The notes beneath the pieces are model-generated. The model was not told the DNA's origin. It ran no database searches and saw only the letters and a program-made list of their open reading frames with translations. Made by a program: the position numbers and the translations under genes. Below, piece by piece: positions 35,319 to 43,456 of a stretch of DNA of 64,000 nucleotides (positions are counted from its first letter, which is position 1; each line of letters opens with the position of its first letter). Source of the stretch: Paenibacillus sp. PastM-3. GTDB taxonomy: Bacteria; Bacillota; Bacilli; Paenibacillales; Paenibacillaceae. The stretch is from NCBI RefSeq assembly GCF_029893965.1, contig NZ_JARXXP010000004.1, positions 248,001 to 312,000 on the forward strand. The letters run 5' to 3'.

Positions 35319-36080
35319 CTATTCCGCTTTCCGCGGCTTCCAGCGGACCAGCCATCTCTCCGCCAGGGCAATTATGGCGAACAGCACCAGACTTAGTAAC
35401 ACAATAATGACGATGGCGACAAACACGTTATCGGTGCGGTAAGCCGATTTCTGCAGCAGCATGTAATAGCCCAGCCCCTTGTCGGCGCCGATCCATTCGG
35501 CGACAACGGCGCCCATTACGGCGTAGGTGGCGGAGATTTTGACGCCGGAGAACAGGGCGGGCAGGGAGCCGGGCAGCTCCAGCTTGGTAAAGATCTGCCA
35601 CTTGCTCGCCCCCGCCATCTTCATATAGTTCATCATTATACGGTCGCTCTGCGCAAGGCCCCCCATAGCGGCGACTGCCACCGGGAAGAAGCAGACAAGC
35701 GTGATCAGTACAATCTTCGGCAGCAGGCCGAAGCCGAACCAGATGACCAGCAGCGGCGCGAGTGCAATCGACGGCACATTCTGGCTGAGAATCAGCAGCG
35801 GGTACAGCGCCCGCTTCAGCCAGGGCAGCAGATGCAGCAGCAGGGCTACCATCAGGCCGGTGCCTGTGCCGATCGGGAAGCCGATCAGGGTAAGGCGCAG
35901 AGTTGCTGCGGTATGTGACCAGATGCTGGCGGCATTATCCGCAGAAGCCCGGGCAATCGTCCCTGGTCCCGGAAGAATCCAGGCCTCAATCCCGAATACG
36001 GATACGGACAGCTGCCAGATCCCTATAAACAAGACGACCGCCACTAAGGGCGGCCAAATCTGCTTGAAGTACGGTCTCAC
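35319..36080 (-). CDS. thiX: ThiX-type ABC permease
   Basis: 253 residues, six TM helices, BPD_transp_1 family (SsuC/TauC group). The EAA loop reads MMNYMKMAGASKWQIFTKLELPGSLPALFSG, the contact site for the ATPase. It starts inside the MTH1187-protein gene (ATGA overlap). With ThiY and ThiZ it would import the pyrimidine thiamine precursor, formylaminopyrimidine or HMP. Confidence 0.88.
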   Translation of the reverse strand: MRPYFKQIWPPLVAVVLFIGIWQLSVSVFGIEAWILPGPGTIARASADNAASIWSHTAATLRLTLIGFPIGTGTGLMVALLLHLLPWLKRALYPLLILSQNVPSIALAPLLVIWFGFGLLPKIVLITLVCFFPVAVAAMGGLAQSDRIMMNYMKMAGASKWQIFTKLELPGSLPALFSGVKISATYAVMGAVVAEWIGADKGLGYYMLLQKSAYRTDNVFVAIVIIVLLSLVLFAIIALAERWLVRWKPRKAE

Positions 36081-36367
36081 CGGTATTTCTCCGTCAGCTT
36101 GTCCATGCTGATGCCGTTTGGATTGTGGGCGATTTTGATCTGGGAAATGATGCTCGGGCTGCCGGCAGCAACCAGCGCCTCATGCATCTGGCGGACAACC
36201 TCCAGCAGCTCGGTGATCTCGCCCTCCATGGTAGTTTCCAGCGGGTTCACCTGGTGCTTCACGCCGGATTGCTGAATCACTTCAATCGCTTTGTCTACGT
36301 AGGGAATGGAGTCTTCGCCGTTAGGCGTTTTAGGAATAACCTGAATGCTAAGCAGTGTATTTGCCAT
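36077..36367 (-). CDS. Thiamine-binding MTH1187/YkoF-family protein
   Basis: 96 residues of the UPF0045/MTH1187 family. The typical start is LLSIQVIPKT, then YVDKAIEVIQQSGVKHQVNPLETTMEGE and a C-terminal KIAHNPNG. Members bind thiamine-like ligands in the cytoplasm and often sit in ThiXYZ operons, as here between thiY and thiX. ATG 36367 is chosen because GAGAGGG lies upstream and homologues begin here. Overlaps thiX by 4 bp. Confidence 0.88.
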   Translation of the reverse strand: MANTLLSIQVIPKTPNGEDSIPYVDKAIEVIQQSGVKHQVNPLETTMEGEITELLEVVRQMHEALVAAGSPSIISQIKIAHNPNGISMDKLTEKYR

Positions 36368-36413
36368 TATAATCAACCCTCTCGATAGTATGGGAAATTC
36401 ACTTATTCCTTCT

Positions 36414-37475
36414 TTATTCCGCAGGCAAAAACTCGTTGGTGAACGTGCTGTCCACATCCAGCGGCTGATCCAGCAGCTTCAGGCCGTACATCCAGTCGGA
36501 ATAGTTCTGCCAGACTTCAGCCTTCTGCTCACCCCAGCGGGCAGCATCGTCCGTATATTTCGGACTCAGCCATTTCTGGCTGGCCAGGACAAGCTCGGGA
36601 TCAAGATCAGGCACAGCCTTGGTCAGGATGGCGGCCGCTTCCTCCGGCTGGTCAATGGCGTACTGGTATCCTTTCGACGTGGCTTTGAGGAACGCCTTCA
36701 CCAGCTCAGGCTGCTCGGCAATAACTTTTTCGCTGGTCGTAAGAATAGGGGTGTAGTAGTCAAGCTGAGGTGCGTAATCCTTGAGGTAGAGCATATCCAG
36801 CGGCTCCCCGCGCAGCTCAGCCTCAATACCGGTCCAGGCGTAGAAGATCCACGCAAAATCAATATCGCGCTTCACTGCGGTGAAATAGTCGGCTTCCCCG
36901 ATATTCACCAGCTTGACCTTCTTCACATCGCCGCCTTCCGGGTCCATGATGGCTTTCATGGCCGCCTCTTCAGCCGGAGAGCCCCAGCCTCCGTAAGTCT
37001 TCCCTTCAAAATCCTTAGGCGAAGTAATGTTGCGGTCCTTCGGTGCAGCGAATCCGGAGGTATTATGCTGAATGATGGCAGCAATGGATACAAGCGGCAC
37101 ACCCTGCAGACGGGCCAGCGTCAGCGCTTCCTGGGCACTGATGCCAAACGCGGCTTCGCCAGAGGTCACCATCGTATCGGCTCCGGCCGCTCCCGGCTGG
37201 ACAATTTCCACATCAAGGCCCTCTTCCTCGTAATAGCCCAGCTCCTTGGCCGCGTACAGGCCGGTGTGGTTGGTGTTCGGTGTCCAGTCGAGCGCAACCT
37301 TGATCTTGGTCAGCGCTGCCGGCACAGCAGCAGTTGCTTCCGCAGCCGGTGCGGGGGAGGCATTACCTCCATTACCGTCGTTTGTTCCGTTTGCACCGTT
37401 GTTACTGCTGCATCCGGCAATCGCCAGACTCAGAATGCAGGCAAGAGAGAGCAGTTTGGCTTTTTTGATTCCCAT
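36414..37475 (-). CDS. thiY: ThiY-type thiamine-precursor-binding lipoprotein
   Basis: 353 residues. A lipoprotein signal has its lipobox at IAGCSS (Cys about 22) and is followed by an Asn/Gly/Ala-rich linker. The NMT1/THI5-like binding fold starts at KVALDWTPNTNHTGLYAAKELGYYEEEGL, the signature of HMP and formylaminopyrimidine binders. It is the first gene after the TPP riboswitch and delivers substrate to ThiX/ThiZ. Confidence 0.92.
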   Translation of the reverse strand: MGIKKAKLLSLACILSLAIAGCSSNNGANGTNDGNGGNASPAPAAEATAAVPAALTKIKVALDWTPNTNHTGLYAAKELGYYEEEGLDVEIVQPGAAGADTMVTSGEAAFGISAQEALTLARLQGVPLVSIAAIIQHNTSGFAAPKDRNITSPKDFEGKTYGGWGSPAEEAAMKAIMDPEGGDVKKVKLVNIGEADYFTAVKRDIDFAWIFYAWTGIEAELRGEPLDMLYLKDYAPQLDYYTPILTTSEKVIAEQPELVKAFLKATSKGYQYAIDQPEEAAAILTKAVPDLDPELVLASQKWLSPKYTDDAARWGEQKAEVWQNYSDWMYGLKLLDQPLDVDSTFTNEFLPAE

Positions 37476-37534
37476 TTCGTTTGGTTCACTCCTTCCAGCA
37501 ATCCCTAGTCTTCCAGTTTCTAAATCTGATATGC

Positions 37535-37564
37535 AAAAAAAAGCGCCCCGAAGATCGGGACGCC
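37535..37564 (-). terminator. Riboswitch-controlled intrinsic terminator
   Basis: On the minus strand, GCGTCCCGA and CGGGGCGC pair around TCTT, followed by eight T. It lies between the TPP aptamer and thiY, so TPP binding should favour this hairpin and end transcription. Confidence 0.85.
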
Positions 37565-37617
37565 AGTCATTTGCGCAAGGTTACAGGCTCCGGCCGCGGG
37601 GGACCGGGAAGCAGTTA

Positions 37618-37712
37618 TGGATTCCTACGCTGGCATTATCCAGATCAGGTATAAGGGTCAGTATCTTAAAGGAATACACTCTCAGCCGGCCAATTCCAGC
37701 CCCCCCTGGTTC
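37618..37712 (-). promoter_or_regulatory. TPP riboswitch (thi box)
   Basis: Read on the minus strand, the conserved blocks appear in order: GGGGGGCTGG, GGCTGAGAG, GACCC, ACCTGATCTGGATAATGCCA and GCGTAGGAA. These are the hallmark core of the thiamine-pyrophosphate aptamer. It controls the thiY-MTH1187-thiX(-thiZ) operon through the downstream terminator. Confidence 0.95.
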
Positions 37713-37747
37713 TATGAAGTTATCGGGTATTGCTTATTCTACGGTGT

Positions 37748-37776
37748 ATTATAGACGTACCGCCAGGGGTTGTCCA
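37748..37776 (-). promoter_or_regulatory. Promoter of the TPP-riboswitch operon
   Basis: On the minus strand, TGGACA (complement of 37771-37776), 17 bp, perfect TATAAT (complement of 37748-37753). It starts just after the preceding gene's stop codon and leads into the aptamer. Confidence 0.75.
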
Positions 37777-37788
37777 GTAGCAAACTCC

Positions 37789-39249
37789 CTACTCCCTGGA
37801 ATAATACCGCTTCCTGCGGCGGCTGCGGATACCGTTCCACAGCTCTTTCAATGTCAGGAGGATGCTGACTGCAATCCCTGTAAACGTGAGGAAGAGTGCC
37901 AAATATTCAAATGGGGAGTAGCTCGTCATTTTGCCCCAGTCAATCGGGGCCTTCAGGTCCTCAATGACCTGATTCATCCCGTAAATGCCGCTGACCACCG
38001 TGAACACGGTAAGGATCATCAGCAGCGTATCCCGGCGTTTGGCCTGGAATTTGTCCTGGTATTGGAACAGGTCGTCCAGCGTCATCTTCACTTCGTCGAA
38101 TAAGGCATCGTTGCCGTAAACCTTCCGCAGCTGGAAAAAAATCTCACGCCCCTGTGACTGCGAAATCAGCTCCATAAAGTAGAATTTGGCTGAGAATTTA
38201 TTGATCAGGAAGATCAGATTCTCAATTTCATCGTAGTCACGGTTAATACGCAGACGGGAATGCAGATTAGACAGCTTCAGCAGCACGATTTTGTGGAAAA
38301 TACTCAGCAGCAGTCCGTAGTAATACTCGCCGTACATCTGGTTGGCCAGCCTGGTGGCGATTTCGGGTTTGGCTCTGCTGAGGCAGCTGAAGGTCTGCTC
38401 ATTGGTCATATAATAGGTGTCCGGACCCCAGCGGTTGTAGGAATGCTCCTGGCAATAGTCGCTGATATAGTCCGGGTCGCTTGCGCTCATATAAGGACTG
38501 CCATCTGCGTCAAACCCGTCCAGCTGGGAGGCCCGGAATCTCAGCCCGATATCCAGCTCCTCTTCATCGTCCTCAGGAACAAAGCCGTAAAAGGCCTGGA
38601 CCATCATCCGTTCATCCACGAAAAAGGGCAGCGTCTCAAAATAAGCCCCGTCAAGCTCCGACTGGTCCAGAAACGGCCTCAGGCTGGGTACAAGATTTTC
38701 AAATACAAAATCCTCCACCAGATCAAACGACTTCTGACCACATTGGATAGAGGTTCCTTTATCCTCCAGAGTGGCATCCTCCAGCGTGCGGAAGCGGTCG
38801 GCGAATTCCAGCGCTACACTATAAGGGAGCGGAGTATCCTCAAGCTGGGTCCGGATGGTCAGAAAGCCAACCTGAAACGGACAGAGAAAAATATCTGTCG
38901 AGAGCACCTGGAAGGGAATGGACCGGCCGGGCATATTAAGCGTGCTCGCCAGACCGTTGACCTTGGAGAAGCGCCGGAAGGAATCCTTATCCTTTTCACG
39001 CGGAAACAGCACATGGGCTGTGAAGGGGAGGTAGCTGCGCTCCATTTTTTCATGCGACACACAGTATCCATCTCCGTAATAGGCATCCTCAAGCTCCTTA
39101 TTATCCAGAAAAAAGCGTGTGAAGCCGTCCTGCTTAAGCTGCCGGATCAGCTTGTCGTCCTCACCGTTTTGAATGGAGAAAGGAAAGATAAACTGCAGCA
39201 GCGCAGTATGTAACACGGGTTCGGGAGATTCAGCCAAAAGCTTAGTCAT
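37789..39249 (-). CDS. Divergent CorA-like membrane protein
   Basis: 486 residues. The first 400 are soluble and do not resemble a family I know. The last 80 look like the membrane end of CorA-type Mg2+ channels: a helix (about 408-424) ending in YGMN, a 20-residue loop, a second helix (about 447-467) and a very basic tail (RSRRRKRYYSRE). The preceding long helical stretch (about 300-400) fits the CorA stalk. The acidic residues that follow GMN in classical CorA are only partly present. The call is superfamily-level; the transported ion, if any, is unknown. Confidence 0.6.
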   Translation of the reverse strand: MTKLLAESPEPVLHTALLQFIFPFSIQNGEDDKLIRQLKQDGFTRFFLDNKELEDAYYGDGYCVSHEKMERSYLPFTAHVLFPREKDKDSFRRFSKVNGLASTLNMPGRSIPFQVLSTDIFLCPFQVGFLTIRTQLEDTPLPYSVALEFADRFRTLEDATLEDKGTSIQCGQKSFDLVEDFVFENLVPSLRPFLDQSELDGAYFETLPFFVDERMMVQAFYGFVPEDDEEELDIGLRFRASQLDGFDADGSPYMSASDPDYISDYCQEHSYNRWGPDTYYMTNEQTFSCLSRAKPEIATRLANQMYGEYYYGLLLSIFHKIVLLKLSNLHSRLRINRDYDEIENLIFLINKFSAKFYFMELISQSQGREIFFQLRKVYGNDALFDEVKMTLDDLFQYQDKFQAKRRDTLLMILTVFTVVSGIYGMNQVIEDLKAPIDWGKMTSYSPFEYLALFLTFTGIAVSILLTLKELWNGIRSRRRKRYYSRE

Positions 39250-39485
39250 ACATAGGTTCCACCTTATTTTTTAGAATATCAGTATGGTGTAGTATTACCC
39301 TAACCGGGAGGCAGCAACGCTAAGCCGTACCCTCACAGCGGGATCTGTTCATGGATTTGTCCCGGATTCAATGTGAATGAAGGGGGTACACTATAGTAAG
39401 CACAATTTTAATGATAAATCCAAACTGCGAATGCGGATATATAAAATGTGTATCTGCGTGATTTCTGAAAGGAGCTATTTCGTCC

Positions 39486-39923
39486 ATGAATAACAATGAG
39501 CTGGAGCAGACTATCCTCAAGGCGCTGGATGACAACAAGTTCGGGTCCTTCGGCACGATCGAAGCCGGCAACAAACCAAAGGTGCGTTATATGGCGGTAT
39601 TTCATGACGGACTGAATATTTATCTGGCTACCAATCGCAAAACGCATAAGGTAGAAGAGCTGCAGGACAACCCGAATGCTTTTCTGCTGCTTGGATATGA
39701 ACAGGGCGGCGGCAGGGATGTGCTGGAGATTGAAGCCAGAGCTTCCGTCACCAAGGATGACAGCCTGCGCTCCAAGGTCTGGAACAAGTCGCTGGAGGAG
39801 TGGTTCAAGGGACCGGATGATCCGGATTATGTTATCCTGGAGCTTACGCCTACACGCATTGAGTATATGGGCAAAAACAAGGAGCACGGCGTTTGGCAGC
39901 CTGGTGCCACTGCAGGGAAATAA
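39486..39923 (+). CDS. Pyridoxamine 5'-phosphate oxidase-like flavoprotein (general stress type)
   Basis: 145 residues with the split-barrel flavin-binding fold: FGSFGTIEAGNKPKVRYMAVFHDGLNIYLATNRKTHKVEEL is the classic N-terminal half, and the strand EIEARASVTKD the second. It lacks the full-length PNPOx C-terminus and resembles the YdaG/GS26 group. Substrate unknown. ATG 39486 has AAAGGAG upstream. A terminator follows. Confidence 0.85.
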   Translation: MNNNELEQTILKALDDNKFGSFGTIEAGNKPKVRYMAVFHDGLNIYLATNRKTHKVEELQDNPNAFLLLGYEQGGGRDVLEIEARASVTKDDSLRSKVWNKSLEEWFKGPDDPDYVILELTPTRIEYMGKNKEHGVWQPGATAGK

Positions 39924-39970
39924 CCGGTTTCCGGGCAGCGTATCAGACAGAGTAGCCGGGATGAAATACA

Positions 39971-40006
39971 GCCACCTGCGGAATCCAGTTCCGCAGATGG
40001 CTTTTT
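39971..40006 (+). terminator. Terminator after the PNPOx-like gene
   Basis: GCCACCTGCGGAA pairs with TTCCGCAGATGGC (one mismatch) across a 5-nt loop, then T5. Confidence 0.85.
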
Positions 40007-40152
40007 AGGATGCACCGGAATCCGGGATCTGACCTTAACCTGCAAAAAAAGGGTAAAGCTGTAATTTTGCATCGCCGCATGGCTAAAAATTGGCAGATCA
40101 TGATATAATGGCTACACTAAAGGTTCGACATTTGATGCGAGGGAGGATGTCT

Positions 40153-41190
40153 ATGAACTGTAGGGACTGCTCTGTGATAGAGCCGGTGGAGGATGAGGGG
40201 GAGATCCGGTTTCGGCCGTTTACCTTTGTGCTTGCCTCTGCATTGAGAGCTTCAGGAGTGGAGTTCACAGCGGTGAAGAATACGGGGGGGATTCCGTACG
40301 CTTCCAGAGAAGCGCTCTTTGAGCTGCTGAAGCTGCTGACCATACTGCAGGAACAGGCGGATACTCATCTGAAGTTGTGCATCAGCGGCAAGTCAGGCAG
40401 CCTGACAGCAGAGCGCTGGGTCTCCTTGGAGCAGCTGGAAATAAGATTCGCCAACGACAATCTGATTTCCATCATTTCCAATCATGACTTTACCAGCCAC
40501 ATGCAGCCTATTGTGAATTTTACCGAGGAAATTGTAGGCTTTGAGCTGCTGCTGCGGCCGTTGCCAGAGGGAAGTGCTTTTCAGCCCTACGAGCTGTTTG
40601 AAATCGCCCGGCAGACCGGGTTTCATTCTTTTCTGGACCGTGCTGCGCGCATTTCGGCCATTGAGACCAGTGCGAGGCTGCTGCCCAAGGGTATTAAGCG
40701 TTTCGTTAATTTTTTGCCATCCTCCATTTATAATCCTAATTTTTGCCTTACCCATACCTTTGAGGCCATCGAAAGATTGGATCAGGACCCGGAGGACTTT
40801 GTGTTCGAGGTGGTGGAGACGGAGAAAATCAGTAGCATGGAACATCTGCAGGCTATTTTTGCAGAGTACCGCAGACAAGGTATGCGGGTCGCGCTTGATG
40901 ATGTCGGCGCAGGGTATTCGACCGTGGAGCTCATGTCCAGCCTCAAGCCGGATTATGTAAAGATTGACCGGAATCTGATCAGCTATTGCGATCAGGATAA
41001 CCGCAAGCAGAAGACAATCAAGGATATCATCAGCCGGGCCGGATCCTTTGGAGCCAGTGTACTGGCCGAGGGCATCGAGCGGCGGGAAGAATTCCAGTAC
41101 TGCCGGGAGATCGGCATCGAGCTTGCCCAAGGTTATCTTTTCGGCAAACCGGAGGACAAGCCGCCGGCACATTTCGGATTTAGCGCATAA
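40153..41190 (+). CDS. EAL-domain c-di-GMP phosphodiesterase
   Basis: About 345 residues. The first 90 are not a known domain and begin with a CxxC pair (NCRDC). The EAL domain (about 100-340) shows the motifs in order: FELLLRP (in place of ExLxR), FVNFLPS, EVVETE, LDDVGAGYS (DDFGTG variant), VKIDRNLI, LAEGIE and QGYLFGKP. Catalytic Glu, Asn, Asp-Asp, Lys and Glu positions are all filled, so activity is likely. No TM helix, so cytoplasmic. ATG 40153 follows GGGAGG by 6 bp. It is the second c-di-GMP enzyme in the window. Confidence 0.88.
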   Translation: MNCRDCSVIEPVEDEGEIRFRPFTFVLASALRASGVEFTAVKNTGGIPYASREALFELLKLLTILQEQADTHLKLCISGKSGSLTAERWVSLEQLEIRFANDNLISIISNHDFTSHMQPIVNFTEEIVGFELLLRPLPEGSAFQPYELFEIARQTGFHSFLDRAARISAIETSARLLPKGIKRFVNFLPSSIYNPNFCLTHTFEAIERLDQDPEDFVFEVVETEKISSMEHLQAIFAEYRRQGMRVALDDVGAGYSTVELMSSLKPDYVKIDRNLISYCDQDNRKQKTIKDIISRAGSFGASVLAEGIERREEFQYCREIGIELAQGYLFGKPEDKPPAHFGFSA

Positions 41191-41287
41191 CATATGAAGT
41201 ACATATTCCCCGGAGTGAACGCGGTTTATCCGCCGCCCCGGGGATTATTTGCGAACACAGACAATTTTGGGTGAAAATGGAGGAGCT

Positions 41288-41962
41288 ATGAGTATTACAT
41301 TGCTGTATGTGGAAGATGACCGGGAGATCGGAAGCGCCGTTTCTGCAGATTTGCGGGAGAGGAAGTACGCGGTCCGCTGGCTGCAGAGCGGTGAGGGGGC
41401 CGTTGAGGCTGCAGCAGGCTGCCAGCTGGCAATTCTTGATGTCATGCTGCCCGGGCTTGACGGCTTCACTGTCGGACAAAGGCTGAAGCGGGCCTATCCG
41501 GAGATGCCGGTTCTGATGTTATCCGCCCGTACCTCAATAGATGACAAGCTGCAGGGGCTGGAATTCGCGGATGATTATTTGACGAAGCCGTTCCATCCCG
41601 ACGAGCTGGCAGCCAGAATTGAAGTGCTGCTGAGGCGGACCGGTGCTGCCGAGCCTGCACCGCTAGTCCTTAAACATCTAATCGTGTATGAGGGTAACAA
41701 CGTGATTCAGGAAGCTTCAACCGGCCGCGAGATTCTGCTTACCGGCAAGCAATTTCAGATCTTTACCTACATGCTGCGCCATCTCGGGCAGATCCTGACC
41801 AAGGAACAGATCTATGAAGCCGTCTGGGGCGAGGCCTATATTGAAGGGGATAAGACATTGATGGTACATATCCGCTATTTGCGCGAGAAGCTGGAGCTTG
41901 ATCCGGCTGCTCCGGAAATAATTGAGACCGTCCGGGGGATCGGCTATAGGGTGAGAGCATGA
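41288..41962 (+). CDS. OmpR-family response regulator of the peptide-immunity module
   Basis: About 224 residues. The receiver domain has EDD, phospho-Asp in AILDVMLPG and the KPF motif. The winged helix contains GKQFQIFTYMLRHLGQ, MVHIRYLREKLE and VRGIGYRV. ATG 41288 follows GGAGGAG. Its stop overlaps the kinase start (ATGA). A perfect tandem 11-bp repeat at the end of the kinase gene is its probable target. Confidence 0.92.
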   Translation: MSITLLYVEDDREIGSAVSADLRERKYAVRWLQSGEGAVEAAAGCQLAILDVMLPGLDGFTVGQRLKRAYPEMPVLMLSARTSIDDKLQGLEFADDYLTKPFHPDELAARIEVLLRRTGAAEPAPLVLKHLIVYEGNNVIQEASTGREILLTGKQFQIFTYMLRHLGQILTKEQIYEAVWGEAYIEGDKTLMVHIRYLREKLELDPAAPEIIETVRGIGYRVRA

Positions 41963-43395
41963 GCGGACGGAGGAGCCTGCGCGGGCGCCAGCATTCCCTG
42001 CAGTCCCGTTATCTGCTGATTATAATAGCAGCGCTGCTGTTTATTCCGGTCGGCATCCCGTTGACCTTTGCGGGCTATAATCTGTTTAATCTTCAGACTG
42101 CCGAAAAGCCGCCGGAGGAATATAAGCTGTATTCCAACATCACCGCACTGGAGGAGCAGTGGCATCAGGAGGCGTCAGGCCTGTCCGGGCAGACTCCTGA
42201 TGACATCGACCGCAGGCTGGAGGAGCTGAGCGGCAGCTATCCGCTGGCCGCCATGTTCTGGGTGGACGGAGAGGGGCAGACCCGGCAGATTCATATTCCG
42301 GAGGACCCGCAGCTTCAGGGGCAGCTTGCCCTGGACAGGATACCTGCGCAGTGGAGTGCACCTGAAGCTATTGCCTTCATGAAGGATGCGGCCAGGCAGG
42401 ACCCGCTGGCCATTGTCGCATTCATAGGCGACCGCGCAGATGCCGGTGAAGGCTTCCTGGTTATGCAGATACCGGAGAAGATTACCGAGGCCTACCGGTT
42501 CCAGAGCCTGGGCTCCTGGTATATTCTCGTACTGTTGATCTTTTTCGCTCTGTTTGTTGCGGTATCCTGGCTGTTCTTCACCGGAATCCGCAGGCGCCTG
42601 CTGCGGCTGCAGACAGCCATGAGCTTTACCGGAGGCGTCGGCATTCCTGAACCCATCGCACCCGGCAAGGCGGATGAAATCGGCCGTCTGGAAGAGGCGT
42701 TCAATCACATGGTCGCAGAGCTGACTGTGAGCCGCCGGCGGGAAGCTGAGGAGGAAGGGCTGCGGAAGCGGCTGGTCGCCGACCTGTCGCATGATCTGCG
42801 GACCCCGCTGACTGTAATACGCAGCCATCTCCATGTGCTGGGCAAGGAGGGCTTATCCAGGCGCGGCCAGGAGTCCATCCAACTAATGGACGAGCGGATT
42901 GAAGGCCTCAGCGGCCTCATTGATAATCTGCTGTCTTACAACCTGCTCAGCAGCGGACGGGTGACTTTGAACCCTGAGCGCAAGGATGTGCTGCGGATAT
43001 TACGGGAAAGTGCAGCTGCCTGGTATCCCCTGTGGGAAAAGGAAGGGTTCGAGGTGGACATCAGCCTGGAGGGGGAACCCTTATACTGGGTTATCGATGA
43101 GAGCTGGTTCCGGCGGATTCTCGATAATCTGTTTCAGAATATTGTTCGCCATGCGCGCAGCGGAAAATACGTCGGCGTGCAGACGGTAACGCGGGGGGAT
43201 GGGCGTGCGGTTGTCATCTCTGACCGCGGACAGGGGATGGACAGCGCTCCGGAGGCAGCAGGTGCCGGGCTTGGCCTGTCGATTGTTGATCTGCTGCTGA
43301 AGCGGATGGAGCTTGTTCGGGAGACCGACAGCTCCCCGCAGGGGACATCCATTGAAATTACCCAGCCGCGGACGCAAAATTTAAACAAAATTTAA
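41959..43395 (+). CDS. Sensor histidine kinase of the peptide-immunity module
   Basis: 478 residues. TM1 (about 20-42), an extracytoplasmic sensor of about 140 residues, TM2 (about 188-208), HAMP, then the phospho-acceptor His in ADLSHDLRTPLTVIRSHL. The ATPase has LDNLFQNIVRHA, ISDRGQGM and GAGLGLSIVDLL. The large sensor distinguishes it from the Bce kinase. The kinase and regulator sit directly upstream of an ATPase and two ABC-2 permeases, the layout of lantibiotic immunity loci. Confidence 0.9.
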   Translation: MSGRRSLRGRQHSLQSRYLLIIIAALLFIPVGIPLTFAGYNLFNLQTAEKPPEEYKLYSNITALEEQWHQEASGLSGQTPDDIDRRLEELSGSYPLAAMFWVDGEGQTRQIHIPEDPQLQGQLALDRIPAQWSAPEAIAFMKDAARQDPLAIVAFIGDRADAGEGFLVMQIPEKITEAYRFQSLGSWYILVLLIFFALFVAVSWLFFTGIRRRLLRLQTAMSFTGGVGIPEPIAPGKADEIGRLEEAFNHMVAELTVSRRREAEEEGLRKRLVADLSHDLRTPLTVIRSHLHVLGKEGLSRRGQESIQLMDERIEGLSGLIDNLLSYNLLSSGRVTLNPERKDVLRILRESAAAWYPLWEKEGFEVDISLEGEPLYWVIDESWFRRILDNLFQNIVRHARSGKYVGVQTVTRGDGRAVVISDRGQGMDSAPEAAGAGLGLSIVDLLLKRMELVRETDSSPQGTSIEITQPRTQNLNKI

Positions 43396-43397
43396 AC
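43376..43397 (+). promoter_or_regulatory. Tandem 11-bp direct repeat, probable response-regulator site
   Basis: AAAATTTAAAC occurs twice head to tail without a gap, one helical turn apart, as OmpR-family regulators bind. It overlaps the kinase stop codon and lies about 60 bp before the ABC genes. A TATGCT -10-like hexamer follows at 43430-43435. Confidence 0.65.
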
Positions 43398-43456
43398 TTG
43401 CTGCGGCCGCTGCTTTAACCTCGGGGCGTTATGCTGAATACCGAGGTGAACGACTA

